From Cephalotrichum gorgonifer (lineage: Eukaryota; Ascomycota; Sordariomycetes; Microascales; Microascaceae): a stretch of DNA of 64,000 bases. A program made the translations under genes and the position numbers. Below the pieces are notes generated by a model. The model had not been told where the DNA came from, did not search any database, and was given only the letters and a program-made list of their open reading frames with translations. Shown here piece by piece: positions 10,900 through 21,798 of this stretch. The first letter of the stretch is position 1, and each line of letters starts with the position of its first letter. Location of the stretch: the NCBI GenBank assembly GCA_900312665.1, contig ONZQ02000012.1, forward strand, positions 1,165,957-1,229,956. The letters are read 5' to 3'.

Positions 10900-12750
10900 A
10901 TGTCTGATGTTGAGAAACAGAAGCCCACCTCTGCGGAGGTGGAATCGACCAGCGCGGATGTTACTCATCATACTCCTATCGACTCCTCTATCCAGACTGC
11001 CATCCGCAGAAAGGTTAGTGACAGAATTTCCGGGTACTTCCACCCAGACAGGAGGACATATTGCTGACTTGTTTGTTTTCCCACCGTCCTAGTTCGACCG
11101 GCACATGCTGCCGATTGTCTGCATCCTATATGTCTTATCCTACCTTGACAGAGGCAACATCGGCAACGCGAAGACGGCGGGGATCATCCCCGACCTTGGC
11201 CTGAGTGACGCAGACTGGGTTTGGGTTCTCCAGGCTTTCTACATTTGCTATGTTTTATTCGAATGGACTCAGCTCTTCTGGAAAATTCTACCTGCCCATA
11301 TATATGTGGCAGCCCTCTGCATGCTGTATGTCATCTGTCCATCTGCTCAGATTCCTCAGCCTGTTTCTCTTACCGGCGTCTTCCCCTTCCCTCTGCTTCG
11401 ACGAACTGGGCACTGATGGATGACGTTTTTGATAATAGTTGGGGTGTCTCCGCCATGAGTGCCGGCGGCGTTCATAATCTCGCTGGCCTGATAACGGCTC
11501 GAGCTTTCCTCGGGGTCTTCGAGGCCGCCTTCGGCGCGGGTGCGCCGTACTTCCTGTCGCTGTTCTACCAGAGACGCGAGCTCGGAAAACGAGTCTCGGT
11601 GTTGTTGGGCATGTCTCCACTAGCCAACTGCTTCGCGTCATCGCTTGCGTATGGCATTTTGCACATCCGAGGATCGCTCGAGCCCTGGCGCCTGCTTTTC
11701 CTCATTGGTGAGTTTTTGGGTCTCCCGCCCTTGATCCTGGATGGTGGGAAGCTGGGCGCGGCGGGTTATCACTAAGATTCTCTATTCCCAGAGGGTGCTC
11801 CCACGATTGCCTTCGCTGCGATCGTCTACTTCTTCCTCCCGGACTCTCCCAGCACCGCCAAGTTCCTGACGGATGAGGAGCGCGAGAAATCGGTGACGCG
11901 GATGGAGACGGTGGACCGCACGGCCAAGTCCAAGGTCAACTGGAAGCAGATCGTGGCGGGTCTTGCCGATTATCAGAACTATGTCCACACCCTCATCCAC
12001 TTTAGCTGCAACTACTCGTTCGCCGGCCTCTCCAACTTCCTGCCCACTATCGTCCGCGATATGGGATACTCCAGCGTCAACGCGCAGGGCCTCACCGCCC
12101 CGGCCTACTTCACCTCGTTCCTCTGCTGCCTTTTCGCCGCGTGGGCATCGGACCGGTACGGCAAGAGGGGATACATCGTGGCGGGCTTCGCGACTATGGG
12201 CACTATAGGCTATCTCCTTCTCGCGGTCATCCAGGACGAGAACCAGACGGGAGTTCGTTATGCGGGTGTGTGGCTGGCGTGCTGTGGCATCTTCCCGGCG
12301 CTGTGCATCAACATCACCTGGCTATTGAACAATCAGGGCGGCGATTCCAAGAGGGGCGCCGGCCTGGGGATCCTGGCTACCTTTGGACAGTGTTCTTCCT
12401 TTGTCAGTAGTGCACTGTTCCCTTCTACCGACGGGTAAGTTGGTAGATATCCTTGACCCTGGCGTAAATGCTGTGTTCTACATTACCGGCGAACGTACTG
12501 GGCGAAGAAAAGAAGATAAAGATAGTTTGCTAACATCTACCCTCACTTCTGTAGACCATTCTACGTTCGAGGATGCGCCACGGGCTGCGGCTTGACAGGC
12601 ATGATTGTGATCCTGGCTCTCGGGCTTCACTTCAAGCTAGAGCATGAGAACAAGCAGCGCGATCAGTTGTACGGCCCCGCAGACCAGAATGTCATCATTG
12701 ACGTGACCCAGGGTGGCGACCAGAACAAGAACTTCCGATATCTCACTTAA
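10900..12750 (+). CDS. MFS transporter, anion:cation symporter family
   Basis: Probable plasma-membrane importer of an organic anion, allantoate/vitamin permease type (Dal5-like ACS family). The start at 10900 gives MSDVEKQKPTSAEVES. Exon 1 ends at 11013 and the first intron is 11014-11092, joining ..QTAIRRK to FDRHMLPIVCILYVLSYLDRGNIGNAK, the TM1 signature of this family. Further introns lie near 11324-11440, 11706-11792 and 12434-12554. Later motifs include FLGVFEAAFGAGAPYFLSLFY and LPDSPSTAKFLTDEE after TM6, then SDRYGKRGY between TM8 and TM9. The C-terminal tail ends GGDQNKNFRYLT. It is about 480 residues. The substrate is unknown. Its position next to the PEP-mutase-family gene could reflect an organic-acid substrate, but that is only proximity. 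Confidence 0.86.
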
Positions 12751-13849
12751 TGGTCTTTATTTTCTCTGCCCTTTCCGATTAAGTGTTGCGATTTACCTTG
12801 GTTGACCTATCATGGTTTGGGCGAGAGGGAGAAGAGCCTGAGGACCCAAGAGGCTGCAGCATGCTATGAAAGGTTGATATCATTATGGGCAGTGTGTAGT
12901 GGATAACGTGTAAATTGAGTCGCCTCCGATTGTGGTGGAAGGAATTGTCAGCTGTCCTGACCAACATCAGTATCTGTACCTTGGTGTATGTGTTCATGAT
13001 CGATTAGAGCGCAATGCAGGAAGAGATTTTACCTTCGACTTTAAATAAGTTGCCGTGGAAATAGTCTGTGTGATTCAGATGACGCTTCACTCTGAACACG
13101 GACCATGAGTCCCTGAAACTGCCTGACTGGGGAGTGAAAACTCTAGTCAACGCACAACTCGTGGCACGGTAGAGACGCTTCTGAGGACAAAAGAGTGCGA
13201 TGCACTACTTTGTCTGGTGTACTTGTAGAGCCGAGGCTAGTAGAACACTAAGACGATTTCTCCTTAGCGCCCCCCTTCCCCACCCCCTTCCCCAAGAAGG
13301 GGCGGCTCGGCCCCCGATGGTTTCCGGCGCCTGCAGTGAAGGAATGCTCGTCGCTGGGTGCATATGCCGATTGGCATGACCCTCACTAGCCCCCCTGTTC
13401 TTGCCCCACTTGAGGGGAATGTGGCTGGGATTGGACAGCACTGGTGCAGGCAGTGAGCCAGGGGCCAACTGGTTGAGTTGGCCGATACGACATGGACACC
13501 TCTTACCCCGCAAACCAACAAGGAATCTTGGAGTAAAGCCCGAGGTAATATCCTATCCCCATACTTGTACGTGCAGCTGTCCAACCTGTGGATTGGATGC
13601 CACCCTCTCCTGCCTACCCTCTGCCCCCTAACTAGCCCCACTCTAACTTTCTGATCACCCCAACCAGCACTCGCACCATACTTGTCAATGTCCGCTATCG
13701 CCTGCCTGTAGAGGATCGGAGAAACGGAAGAGAGATCATATTCGTATTCTCCGCTGCCTGACACCTCCTCGTAAATCAGTAACATATACCCCCGCCTGCA
13801 ACTCATATTCTTTGACACCGCAACAGCAACCGCCGACTGTCATACAAGT
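12751..13849. other. Intergenic region, no gene seen
   Basis: About 1.1 kb between the ACS transporter and the Zn2Cys6 regulator. A GC-rich, G-tract-rich part near 13260-13320 creates long open frames on the minus strand, but their translations look like low-complexity shadows. The right half is the regulator's promoter. Confidence 0.45.
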
Positions 13850-16635
13850 ATGGATCCCGATCAACGCTCCACGAGAGTAAATAGCGTCGGCTCCGGCCGC
13901 GCAATAACGGAGCATCAGAGATTTTACCGTGCATATAAAGGTAAGCGGGCTCATTCTTTCTGCATTGAGTAGTAGTTGGCGGCTTACTCCTCTCTTAGCG
14001 TGCATGAAGTGCCGTGCCCGAAAGACGAGATGTGACATCACGGCCGAGGAGTTCGCAGCCGGCATGCCGTGCGTTCGCTGTCGTCGCGAGATGCGCGAGT
14101 GTATCTTTCCAGCCGAGCGTCACGGCACCGCCAGTAAGCCACGAGGGACGAACCCTAGGCGAGGTAGGGCATTAGATCTTCCATCTGCTTCTTCGACTAG
14201 GTATCTACATTGTCTGTAGCACAAGCTCCAACACTTACCATTCACCAAGCAGATTCCGACGCCCGCAGCAACCGACCTCCCTTATCTGGCCAATGCCAAC
14301 AAGTGCGGGAACAGACTACTCGGGATCCCCGGGCGGAATTCGAGGATGATGAAACCGATGAACAGCCTTCATCTCTACCTCGGCAGGGCTTGGCCTCGGA
14401 CACGTTGTACCATGGGTATCCAACGCCACGAACATCGGGAGAGTTGGCATCCTCAGTCTCCTACGACGGTAGTAATGGGCCTAATCCGGCCGAGAATGCC
14501 AGCAGCCAGGTCTTTGCTCGAGGTATAACCGAGTCCATGATGCGCACAGTCGTATCCAACGGCGAGGATGCCCTAAACCTCCTATTCGAGGCCGCTCACC
14601 AGCGCAATGATTCCAGTAGCAACCATGGCTCGATCGAGACAGACGTTATAGGGCCCAATAGGCCGTCTCCCATTGGTGGTGCTAGCACGGCATCACCTGC
14701 GCACTCTACGCCAGCCAGCCAACCAGCCATGTCTACCAATATCTCAGCTGAAGCCATCGACTGTTGGAGGGCATACCGCTTCACAAAGATGGGATGGTTT
14801 TCAGCCGAAGAGGCCATCACCTATATTGACCTGTAAGACAAACCTCTGTATTTTCTTCCAAGTCTACATCGATCCCGGCCTGACTTTTGCCCTTCTCGAC
14901 TTGACAGTTTCTTCCAAAACATGGCACCCTTGTCGCCAATCGTAGATGATTTCTACGCCGACCACCTCAACCACTACTTCCTGATCACGCGTGAGCCTTT
15001 GCTATGCTCCATGATACTCACAATATCTTCACGTTATAATGTACTACCCGTGCCGGCCGGTGAGTCCAGGGGCCAGATGATCCATTCGCGCCTGTGGGAT
15101 CATTGCCAGCACCTCATAATGCGGATATTGCTAGGCCAGGAGAAAAGCTCCAAGGCCAAAACTCGCACCCTGGGCTCTATCGAGGCTCTCCTACTACTTA
15201 CCGAGTGGCAAGCAAGAGCCCTGCATGCCCCTCCCGCTGCTGATGGTTGGGATTCGGACATGATGTTGACTATGAAAGACCAGAGGGATGAGGGCGAGTT
15301 GGATGTGGACAACCCGTCGCGCGGGAGGTGGCTGGAGGACGTCATCCGCCCTGCACGGAGGTTTGATAGACTAGCATGGATGGCGATCGGCCTGGCCATG
15401 TCACTTGCTCATGAGCTCGGGATTTTCGAGACCGACGATGCAGTCGCCGTGGACTTGGAAGCCCTGGGCGCCTACGACCGGAGATACCACTGTCGACGCA
15501 AGGCCGTGGCAATCACCCTGTTCTCGTATCAGGAACAGCTGTCATCGAGACTAGGTCGTAAGTCTATGGTTCCGCAGAGTGTGACCCACGCGGTCATCTC
15601 CTTCCAGTCCCCTAGGACGGTATGGGAAAAGAGGGGAGAGGACTGGGGCAAAGCCATGGCGGCCTGGACGGAGCTCTGCAAGCTCACACGATCTATGTCG
15701 GACATGCTATTCCCATCCGCGACCATCACAAAGCATTTATTACAGAGCGGGCGATACATCAGCATGATTGAGCACTTTTGCTCGTTGCTCGCGGAATGGG
15801 AGCGGAGGCACAGGGATGCTACAGGTACGTCCCCGACTTCACCAGATGAACGGAGGAGCAAAAACCTCTCTCTGACAACGAATTTGATACAGTCTCCACA
15901 TGTCTCTTCAGTGATGTTTTAGAAGTCGAGCATCATTATGCTAGGATTTACGCCAACTCGCTCGGGCTTCAGGCTGTCGTGGAGAGGACCATGGTAGAAC
16001 TAGGCGCCGGCTTAGCTGATAGACAGCTCGAGCTTAGTTCGACCGACTACGGCTTCATCCAAGCTGTCGTGGACGGCTCCCTAGGGATACTCAAGGTGGC
16101 TTTGAAGATGCATAAGAAAAACAGCCTTCGTTTCGCCCCCGTAACCATTTATCTACGCATCACGACCGCATCGGTTTTCCTGCTCAAGGGTCTGGGTCTG
16201 GGCGTCAGCACGACCAAACTACAGGATTCTCTAGACGTCCTAACGCACGCGATAACGGCTCTCCGGACCAGCAGACCGGACGATCTGCACCTCGGCTCGC
16301 GGTACGCAACCCTGCTCGAGATGCACGTTGTGCGTCTGAAGGAGAACTTCGTTCCGGCATCACGGCCCCCGAGGTTCGCAACACGGCCCGGCTCCGAGGA
16401 CGGACCTGCCCCTCAGGTTGCGTCCGAGATTGAGGATACAGACTGGTCGCTCAGGCTGAACGCGGGTTCCAAGTTTCCGGGATTGCCGTTCGGCGAAGAC
16501 GGAGACGGCTTCCAGGGGGATTGGCTCACCCTTCCCTTTGACCCGTCCCTCCAGCCCTATGCCCCAGATGACATGCAGGATTTCCAGCTCCTGGGAGATA
16601 ATTCTTTAGATTTTATTTGGAATCTCGGGCCTTGA
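13850..16635 (+). CDS. Zn2Cys6 transcription factor, candidate tyrosine-catabolism regulator
   Basis: Nuclear DNA-binding regulator. Exon 1 (from 13850, MDPDQRSTRVNSV) is joined across an intron (13941 to about 13999) to the binuclear cluster C-x2-C-x6-C-x12-C-x2-C-x6-C (ACMKCRARKTRCD ... CVRCRREMREC); the x12 loop is longer than the usual 5-9. Other introns lie near 14134-14219, 14835-14907 and 15825-15892. The middle region (LFFQNMAPLSPIVDDFYADH and onward) is the fungal middle-homology domain of this class. The end is acidic and aromatic (DDMQDFQLLGDNSLDFIW), as in activation domains. Length is about 830 residues. It sits directly upstream of the maleylacetoacetate isomerase gene, as the regulator hmgR does in the Aspergillus fumigatus tyrosine cluster, so it is the best candidate for an HmgR-type activator here. 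That role is inferred from position only. Confidence 0.87.
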
Positions 16636-16891
16636 AATCCGCAATTTTCTGTGCAGTCCAACTTCGGCACGAAAGTTTTGTATCCTTTGGAGGAACCGCG
16701 GTTATATGCGGATGCCGCCAAATTCCGCCCGTACCCTTTTCCTCATGTGCATGCGCCTACATTTATGCTTTCTATGTTGAGGAGTCAAATGGTCGTTGCA
16801 TTATCTATCCAAATACACCTCTCAAGAAGGCGACTGAATCAATGTTCTATCTCGCACCAGTTATCACACCACGAGTCCATTAACTATCATC

Positions 16892-17589
16892 ATGTCCTCC
16901 GAAAACGCTACCTTCGTATTGCACACATACTTCCGATCTTCGTGCTCCGCGCGGATTCGGATCGCCCTGAACCTCAAAGAGTTACCGTACGAATCCGTTT
17001 ACGTCAACCTCCTGTCTGGTCAACAATCCGGCTCTGAATACGCCAAAATTAATCCGTCCCGACTCGTGCCCACTCTCCAACATGTTAGCGCCGGCGCGCC
17101 CGGCGATAGCACGGACAACACGGTCTCCATCCCGCAATCCATGGCTATCCTCGAGTACCTGGATGAGGCCTTCCCCGACAAGCCCTCTCTCCTGCCTCCA
17201 GCCTCCGACCCTGTCGGGCGCGCCACCGTCCGCGCACTCGCAAACATCATCGCCTGCGACACCCAGCCCGTGACCAACTTGCGCATCCTATTGCGGGTCA
17301 CGAAGCTCGGCGGCAGCAAGGAGGACTGGGCGCGAGAGCTGATGTGCGACGGGTTTGCGGCATATGAGCGGCTCGCGGCCGGGACGAGCGGGCGGTTCTC
17401 GTACGGGGACCGCATCACACTAGCGGACGTATGTCTCGTGCCGGCTGTGTGGGGGCACTGCGGCTCGGGGTCGAGCTCGACGATTTTCCTGTCGTAAAGA
17501 GGGTATATGAGGAGATGAGCAAGGAGGAGGCTGTTGGGCCTGCGCATTGGCAGAATCAGGGGGGTACGCCGGTTGAGCATCGGAGGTGA
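16892..17589 (+). CDS. maiA: Maleylacetoacetate isomerase (GST zeta), frame broken near C-terminus
   Basis: Glutathione-dependent cis-trans isomerase that converts maleylacetoacetate to fumarylacetoacetate, the fifth step of tyrosine breakdown. The GST zeta signature SSCSARIRIALN is at about residues 12-23, with the PSRLVPTL and SMAILEYLDEAFPDKPSLLPP segments of the thioredoxin-like domain, then QPVTNLRIL and the ITLADVCLVPAVW helix. No intron is needed. After VPAVWG the frame of record runs into HCGSGSS and stops at about 17497. The expected family C-terminus (ALRLGVELDDFPVVKRVYEE to ..GGTPVEHRR) continues in the +1 frame to a TGA ending at 17589. One G missing from the run at 17451-17455 would explain it. 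A 71-nt GTATGT..AAAG intron from 17430 to 17500 would also restore frame but would delete conserved residues, so it is less likely. Either a real truncation or an assembly homopolymer error. Confidence 0.85.
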
Positions 17590-17752
17590 TTTTCTTTTCT
17601 TCAGTGGGGGAAACGATATGTAATTGAGCTTAGGCAGAAAATGGACCCTCGTGAATAATTGGCTACCCTAGTCGAAAGTGTTACTGCGTATCCTAACTGC
17701 GACAACACTTCATCTCAGGACGTGAAAATTTAGGAGCAATCTATCCACGCTT

Positions 17753-17766
17753 GGGGGGGGGGGGGG
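17753..17766. repeat. Homopolymer G14
   Basis: Fourteen consecutive G bases in the short gap between the isomerase and dioxygenase genes, which are convergent here. Such runs are prone to length errors in sequencing and slippage in vivo. Confidence 0.9.
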
Positions 17767-17848
17767 AACACGTATTCTAGCGTGATGACATTGTATATGT
17801 GGGATATTTTCTATATTCCAAAATTGACGAAATAACGACAGGAATAGT

Positions 17849-19261
17849 TTAAATCAGGTTGCCACGCAGTTCCTGCTCCCGCTCGATAGCCTCAAACAAG
17901 GACTTGAAGTTCCCTGCACCAAATCCGCTAAAGTTATTCCGCTGGATGATCTCGATGAACACAGTTGGCCTATCCATGAGGTGCTTGGTGAACAGCTGCA
18001 GCAGGTACCCGCCTTCATCGAAGTCGATGAGGATGTCGAGGCTCTTGAGTGTCTCGAAGTCCTCGTTCAGATTAAGCCCCGCGCTCTTGAGGCGCTGGCG
18101 CATCGAGTTGTAGTACGTCTCAGGAACCTTGATGAACTCGACGCCACGGGCCTTGAGGTTGGTGATAGTCTCGATGATGTCCTTGCAGCGGAGGGCAATG
18201 TGCTGGACACCCTCGCCATTATAGAAGTTGACATACTCCTCGATTTGGGACTGCTTCTTGCCCTTGGCGGGCTCGTTGATTGGCATCTTGATTAGCTCGT
18301 TAGGGGAGGCCATGACGATGGACTTGAGGGCCGAGAAGTCACTATGAAGGAATCTCTGTTAGTATGGTCCTTCTGGAATCGAGTTTCGTTTTTGGAGAAG
18401 GGGGTGGGGGCGAGGGGTGTCTAACGTGCAGATGTCCTTGTCGTCGACGGACCAAAAGCGGTGGAAGCCGAGAACCTTCTCGTAGCTTGATATTACTTCG
18501 TTAGAACACCACATGATAGCCTGAAAGTGGATAATTAACTTACTACTCGCAAATAGACTCCATGCCGTTCCAGTCCATGTTGCCAACACAATGGTCCACG
18601 GCCTGTAGACTGACGCCTGGAAGGAGGGCGGTGATGGGGTCCTGGGCGGTCTCGGCGCGGAAGCCGGGCAGGAACGCACCGCCGTAAGAGTTACGGTCTA
18701 CGAGGGTATGCGTGGTGTCTCCATATGTGCGGATAGTAGCAAGGGTGGCGGAACCGGACTCGTCCTTGATGACTTCGGGCGCGGAGACGGAGACGGCGCC
18801 CTTTTTGACAGCCTGGTTGTAGAGGAGCTCGACGTTGTCGACGTCAAAGGCGACATCTACGAAACGCTGTTGTTAGTCTGACGTGTTGATATTGGCGTTT
18901 TCCCAAAATACATACCCTTCACAGCATCGCCGTGGACCTTCTGGTGCTCGTGCATCTCGGCGATGATATTTCTTTCCGCGTCGCTCAGGCCGGCCTTGTC
19001 AGGCGTGACGAGCGGAGAGGTTAGGACGAATGTGACACTGCCGTTACTCACCACATGGGAGGCGACGTATCGCGAACCAGTCTCGAGGCCCTTGTAGGCG
19101 ACCCGGCGGAAGCCCATGCGGGTGACATAGTAGCTGGCGGTAGTCTTGGCGTTGCCAACCCACCAGTGGACGTAGGCGTAGCCTTGGTACCCAGCCAGGC
19201 TGGCAGGGGTGTTGGCTGTGGTGACCTGGTCGGCCTCATCCGGCAATGCAATAGGAGCCAT
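17849..19261 (-). CDS. hppD: 4-hydroxyphenylpyruvate dioxygenase
   Basis: Fe(II) dioxygenase that converts 4-hydroxyphenylpyruvate to homogentisate, cytosolic. The start at 19261 gives MAPIALPDEADQVT. Three introns join four exons: the first near 18858-18916 (..KVHGDAVK to DVAFDVDNVELLYN), the second near 18487-18542 (MESICEY to YEKVLGFHRFWSVDDKD), the third near 18344-18426 (ICT to DFSALKSIVMASPNE). The three iron ligands of the family are in place: His in DHCVGNMDW, His in EGVQHIALRC and Glu in FIEIIQRN. The C-terminus has the conserved FSGFGAGNFKSLFEAIEREQELRG. It is about 400 residues, normal length. It diverges from the homogentisate dioxygenase gene across 866 bp, which suggests shared control. 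No frame damage is seen. Confidence 0.96.
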
Positions 19262-20127
19262 CGTTCTGGGAGGAAATGGGGGGAATATTTCGGGCTTCCT
19301 CTGGGGATCAGTACTGGATGTCGAAAGGAAGATGGAGAATGTCTAGAACTAACGCGCGGTGGTGTTTGAACAAGGGGGATGATGAAGTATCCAGCATCAC
19401 CAGAGGTGCATACCGGGGCCACCTCATATAACTAATGGACCTCCCTGCTACAGCCTTTGCAGATGTGTATTCGTCCTGTTGTAGCCGCTCATTAGAAAGA
19501 ATGTATGGGGCGAAATCACGCAATACTGGAAGCGGTGCTATTCCGTGCGGTCTCTCCTGCGGCTATCCCTGTGCGATTATGCTACAAACCCTCACGTCCT
19601 ATCGGCAGGAGACGGCGACTGCTCCGTGGCGAGGCGACCAGACTCTGCCAGCTTGGCTCACTGTCCTGCGAAGACCGAGTGTTTCCGTCGCTGGCACTCA
19701 CTTGGAATTGCAGCTCGAGTCGGAGGCCGCACCTTTCCGCGCTGTGGATCTCGTATATCGGTACTGGCGCCCCGGCCCCACCCTACACCCCGACACCCCA
19801 ATGGGCGGCTAGGTCCGGGAGAAGATATCATCATCTACACCACGCAGGATCAGATTGTATTTGCATTTCGAAGGGCGTCGCTAGCCGAGCGCGGAGCATG
19901 TTCTGTTATCAGGTTTCCGAGATGAGACGGGAAGGAGGAGAGAGAGAAACGGACACGGATGCATTAGCCCTCGGAGCGGGAGTCCTCGTCATCTCTGGTA
20001 GTTCTGCTTTGTCACTTATCACAAATAGTTCTATCCTCGAGCCAATTTTCGAGAACCAACGTACACAATTGATCACCCTAGCACCTCCATCTAAGCTTCC
20101 CAAGCTACCAGGCAACCCATCTGCAAG
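19262..20127. promoter_or_regulatory. Divergent promoter, hppD / homogentisate dioxygenase
   Basis: 866 bp between two divergent starts of the same pathway. It has several CGG/CCG triplets, for example CCG-N4-CGG at 19885-19894 and CGG-N6-CCG at 19806-19817, which are the kind of half-site pairs bound by Zn2Cys6 proteins. Long open frames here (about 19505-20233) do not resemble any family and are treated as chance. Confidence 0.5.
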
Positions 20128-21590
20128 ATGCTTTCAAGCAAGTTTCAAACGCCCGAGAAATACGAGCACCAGAGCGGTTTCGGCTCCTACCATGAGTAAG
20201 TTCTGCCTCTCTTGCCATGGGTTGCTAGTCTAAAACTTCCCCCGTCAAGGACTGAAGCCGTCAAAGGCGCGCTGCCCATCGGCATGAACTCGCCCCAGGA
20301 ACCCCCTTTCGGCCTATACGCCGAGAAGCTGTCCGGAACGGCCTTCACCGCACCGCGCCACGAGAACCAGCAGAGCTGGCTCTACCGCATCCTGCCCGCC
20401 GCGGCGCACGAGGCCTTTGAGCCCTTACCCTCAACGGCTGGCGTCTCCCTGGGCGCCGCCAAGGTGCACCAGATCCCGAACCAGCTGCGGTGGGACCCTT
20501 TCGACTTCGACGAAGAGGCCGACTGGGTGAACGGCCTCAACTACATCTCCGGTTGCGGAGACCCGGCGACCAAGACCGGCCTCGCTATCTATATCTTCGC
20601 CGTCGGGAAGGATATGATAAATGAGGCCTTCTACTCAGCCGACGGCGACTTCCTAATCGTCCCGCAGCACGGTGCTCTGGATATCCAAACCGAGCTGGGG
20701 CATCTACTCGTCCGCGCCAACGAGATCTGCGTGATCCCTCGAGGGGTTAGGTACCGTGTTATCCTACCTGAGGGCCCTGCTCGGGGCTATATATGTGAGC
20801 TGTTCCAGGGACACTATCAGCTCCCCGAGCTGGGGCCCATTGGCTCCAACGGCCTGGCGAACGCGCGGGACTTTCTCGCCCCCGTCGCCGCCTACGATGA
20901 GGATCTGACCCCCTGGATCATCACTGCCAAGTTCAATAATACCCTATTCAGAGCCCGGCAGGACCACACGCCCTTCGATGTCGTAGCGTGGCACGGTAAC
21001 TACTATCCATACAAATACGATCTGGGCCGCTTCTGCACGATCGGGTCCATCTCCTTTGATCACCCGGACCCATCCATCTTCACTGTTCTCACGGGCCCTT
21101 CAAACGAGGCGGGCACGGCAATCGCGGACTTCGTCATATTCCCGCCGCGCTGGCTCGTGCAGGAGGCCACGTTCCGCCCCCCATGGTATCACCGCAATAC
21201 CATGTCTGAATTCATGGGATTGATTGCTGGAGACTATGATGCCAAGGTCGGAGGCGGGTTCCGGCCGGCCGGAGCTAGCCTGCACAACATCATGAGCGCC
21301 CACGGCCCTGATGCAGCGACGCACCAGGCGGCGTCGAAGGCTGAACTGAAGCCCACCAAGGTCGGCTCTGCCAGCATGGCCTTTATGTTCGAGAGGTGAG
21401 TTTGACCCTTTTCCCAATACCTAACTATACTTCTGATTAGTTATTCCATGGCTAATCCTGTCTGGTTAGCTGCTTGATGCTTGGTGTGTCCGAATGGGGC
21501 TTGAAGACTTGCAAGAAGAACCAGCCGGACTACCAGGAAGTAAGCTGGACTCCTCTGAAGTCGAACTTCAGGCCACCTGAGAAACAGTAG
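20128..21590 (+). CDS. hmgA: Homogentisate 1,2-dioxygenase
   Basis: Non-haem Fe(II) ring-cleaving enzyme that converts homogentisate to maleylacetoacetate. The start at 20128 gives MLSSKFQTPEKYEHQSGFGSYH. The first intron (about 20195-20248) joins ..GSYHE to TEAVKGALPIGMNSPQ. The last intron (about 21395-21468) joins ..MAFMFE to SCLMLGVSEWGLKTC. The stop is at 21588-21590. The catalytic segment PPWYHRNTMSEFMGLI carries the His and Glu ligands, and SLHNIMSAHGPD holds the second ligand His; YIFAVGKDM and VIPRGVRYRV are further family landmarks. It is about 445 residues, full length and intact. Loss of this enzyme in other fungi gives the brown pigment pyomelanin. It is transcribed away from hppD and toward the fumarylacetoacetase gene. 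Confidence 0.96.
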
Positions 21591-21798
21591 GCGATTTTTC
21601 GTTAGCTTAGTAACAGACGACAGGACGCTCATCTGTACATATATAGTCTCTATTACATTATAGCCCATGGGAATTCAAGCCTTGAATATTTTTACAATGC
21701 CCAAAGCGTTAGTCCCTTATAATTATCGCACAGCAGAGAATCTGGTCTAGTCCGGAAACGGATAATCATTTTCGGAGCCTATAACTATACTTTCCCGT

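Noticed and set aside
13205..13818. Overlapping minus-strand frames near the Zn2Cys6 regulator
   Set aside because: They derive from G/C tracts and have low-complexity Gly/Arg-rich translations; the region is the regulator's promoter.
19505..20233. 242-codon open frame between hppD and hmgA
   Set aside because: Overlaps the hmgA first exon in another frame; the translation is low-information and matches nothing known. The region is better read as a divergent promoter.
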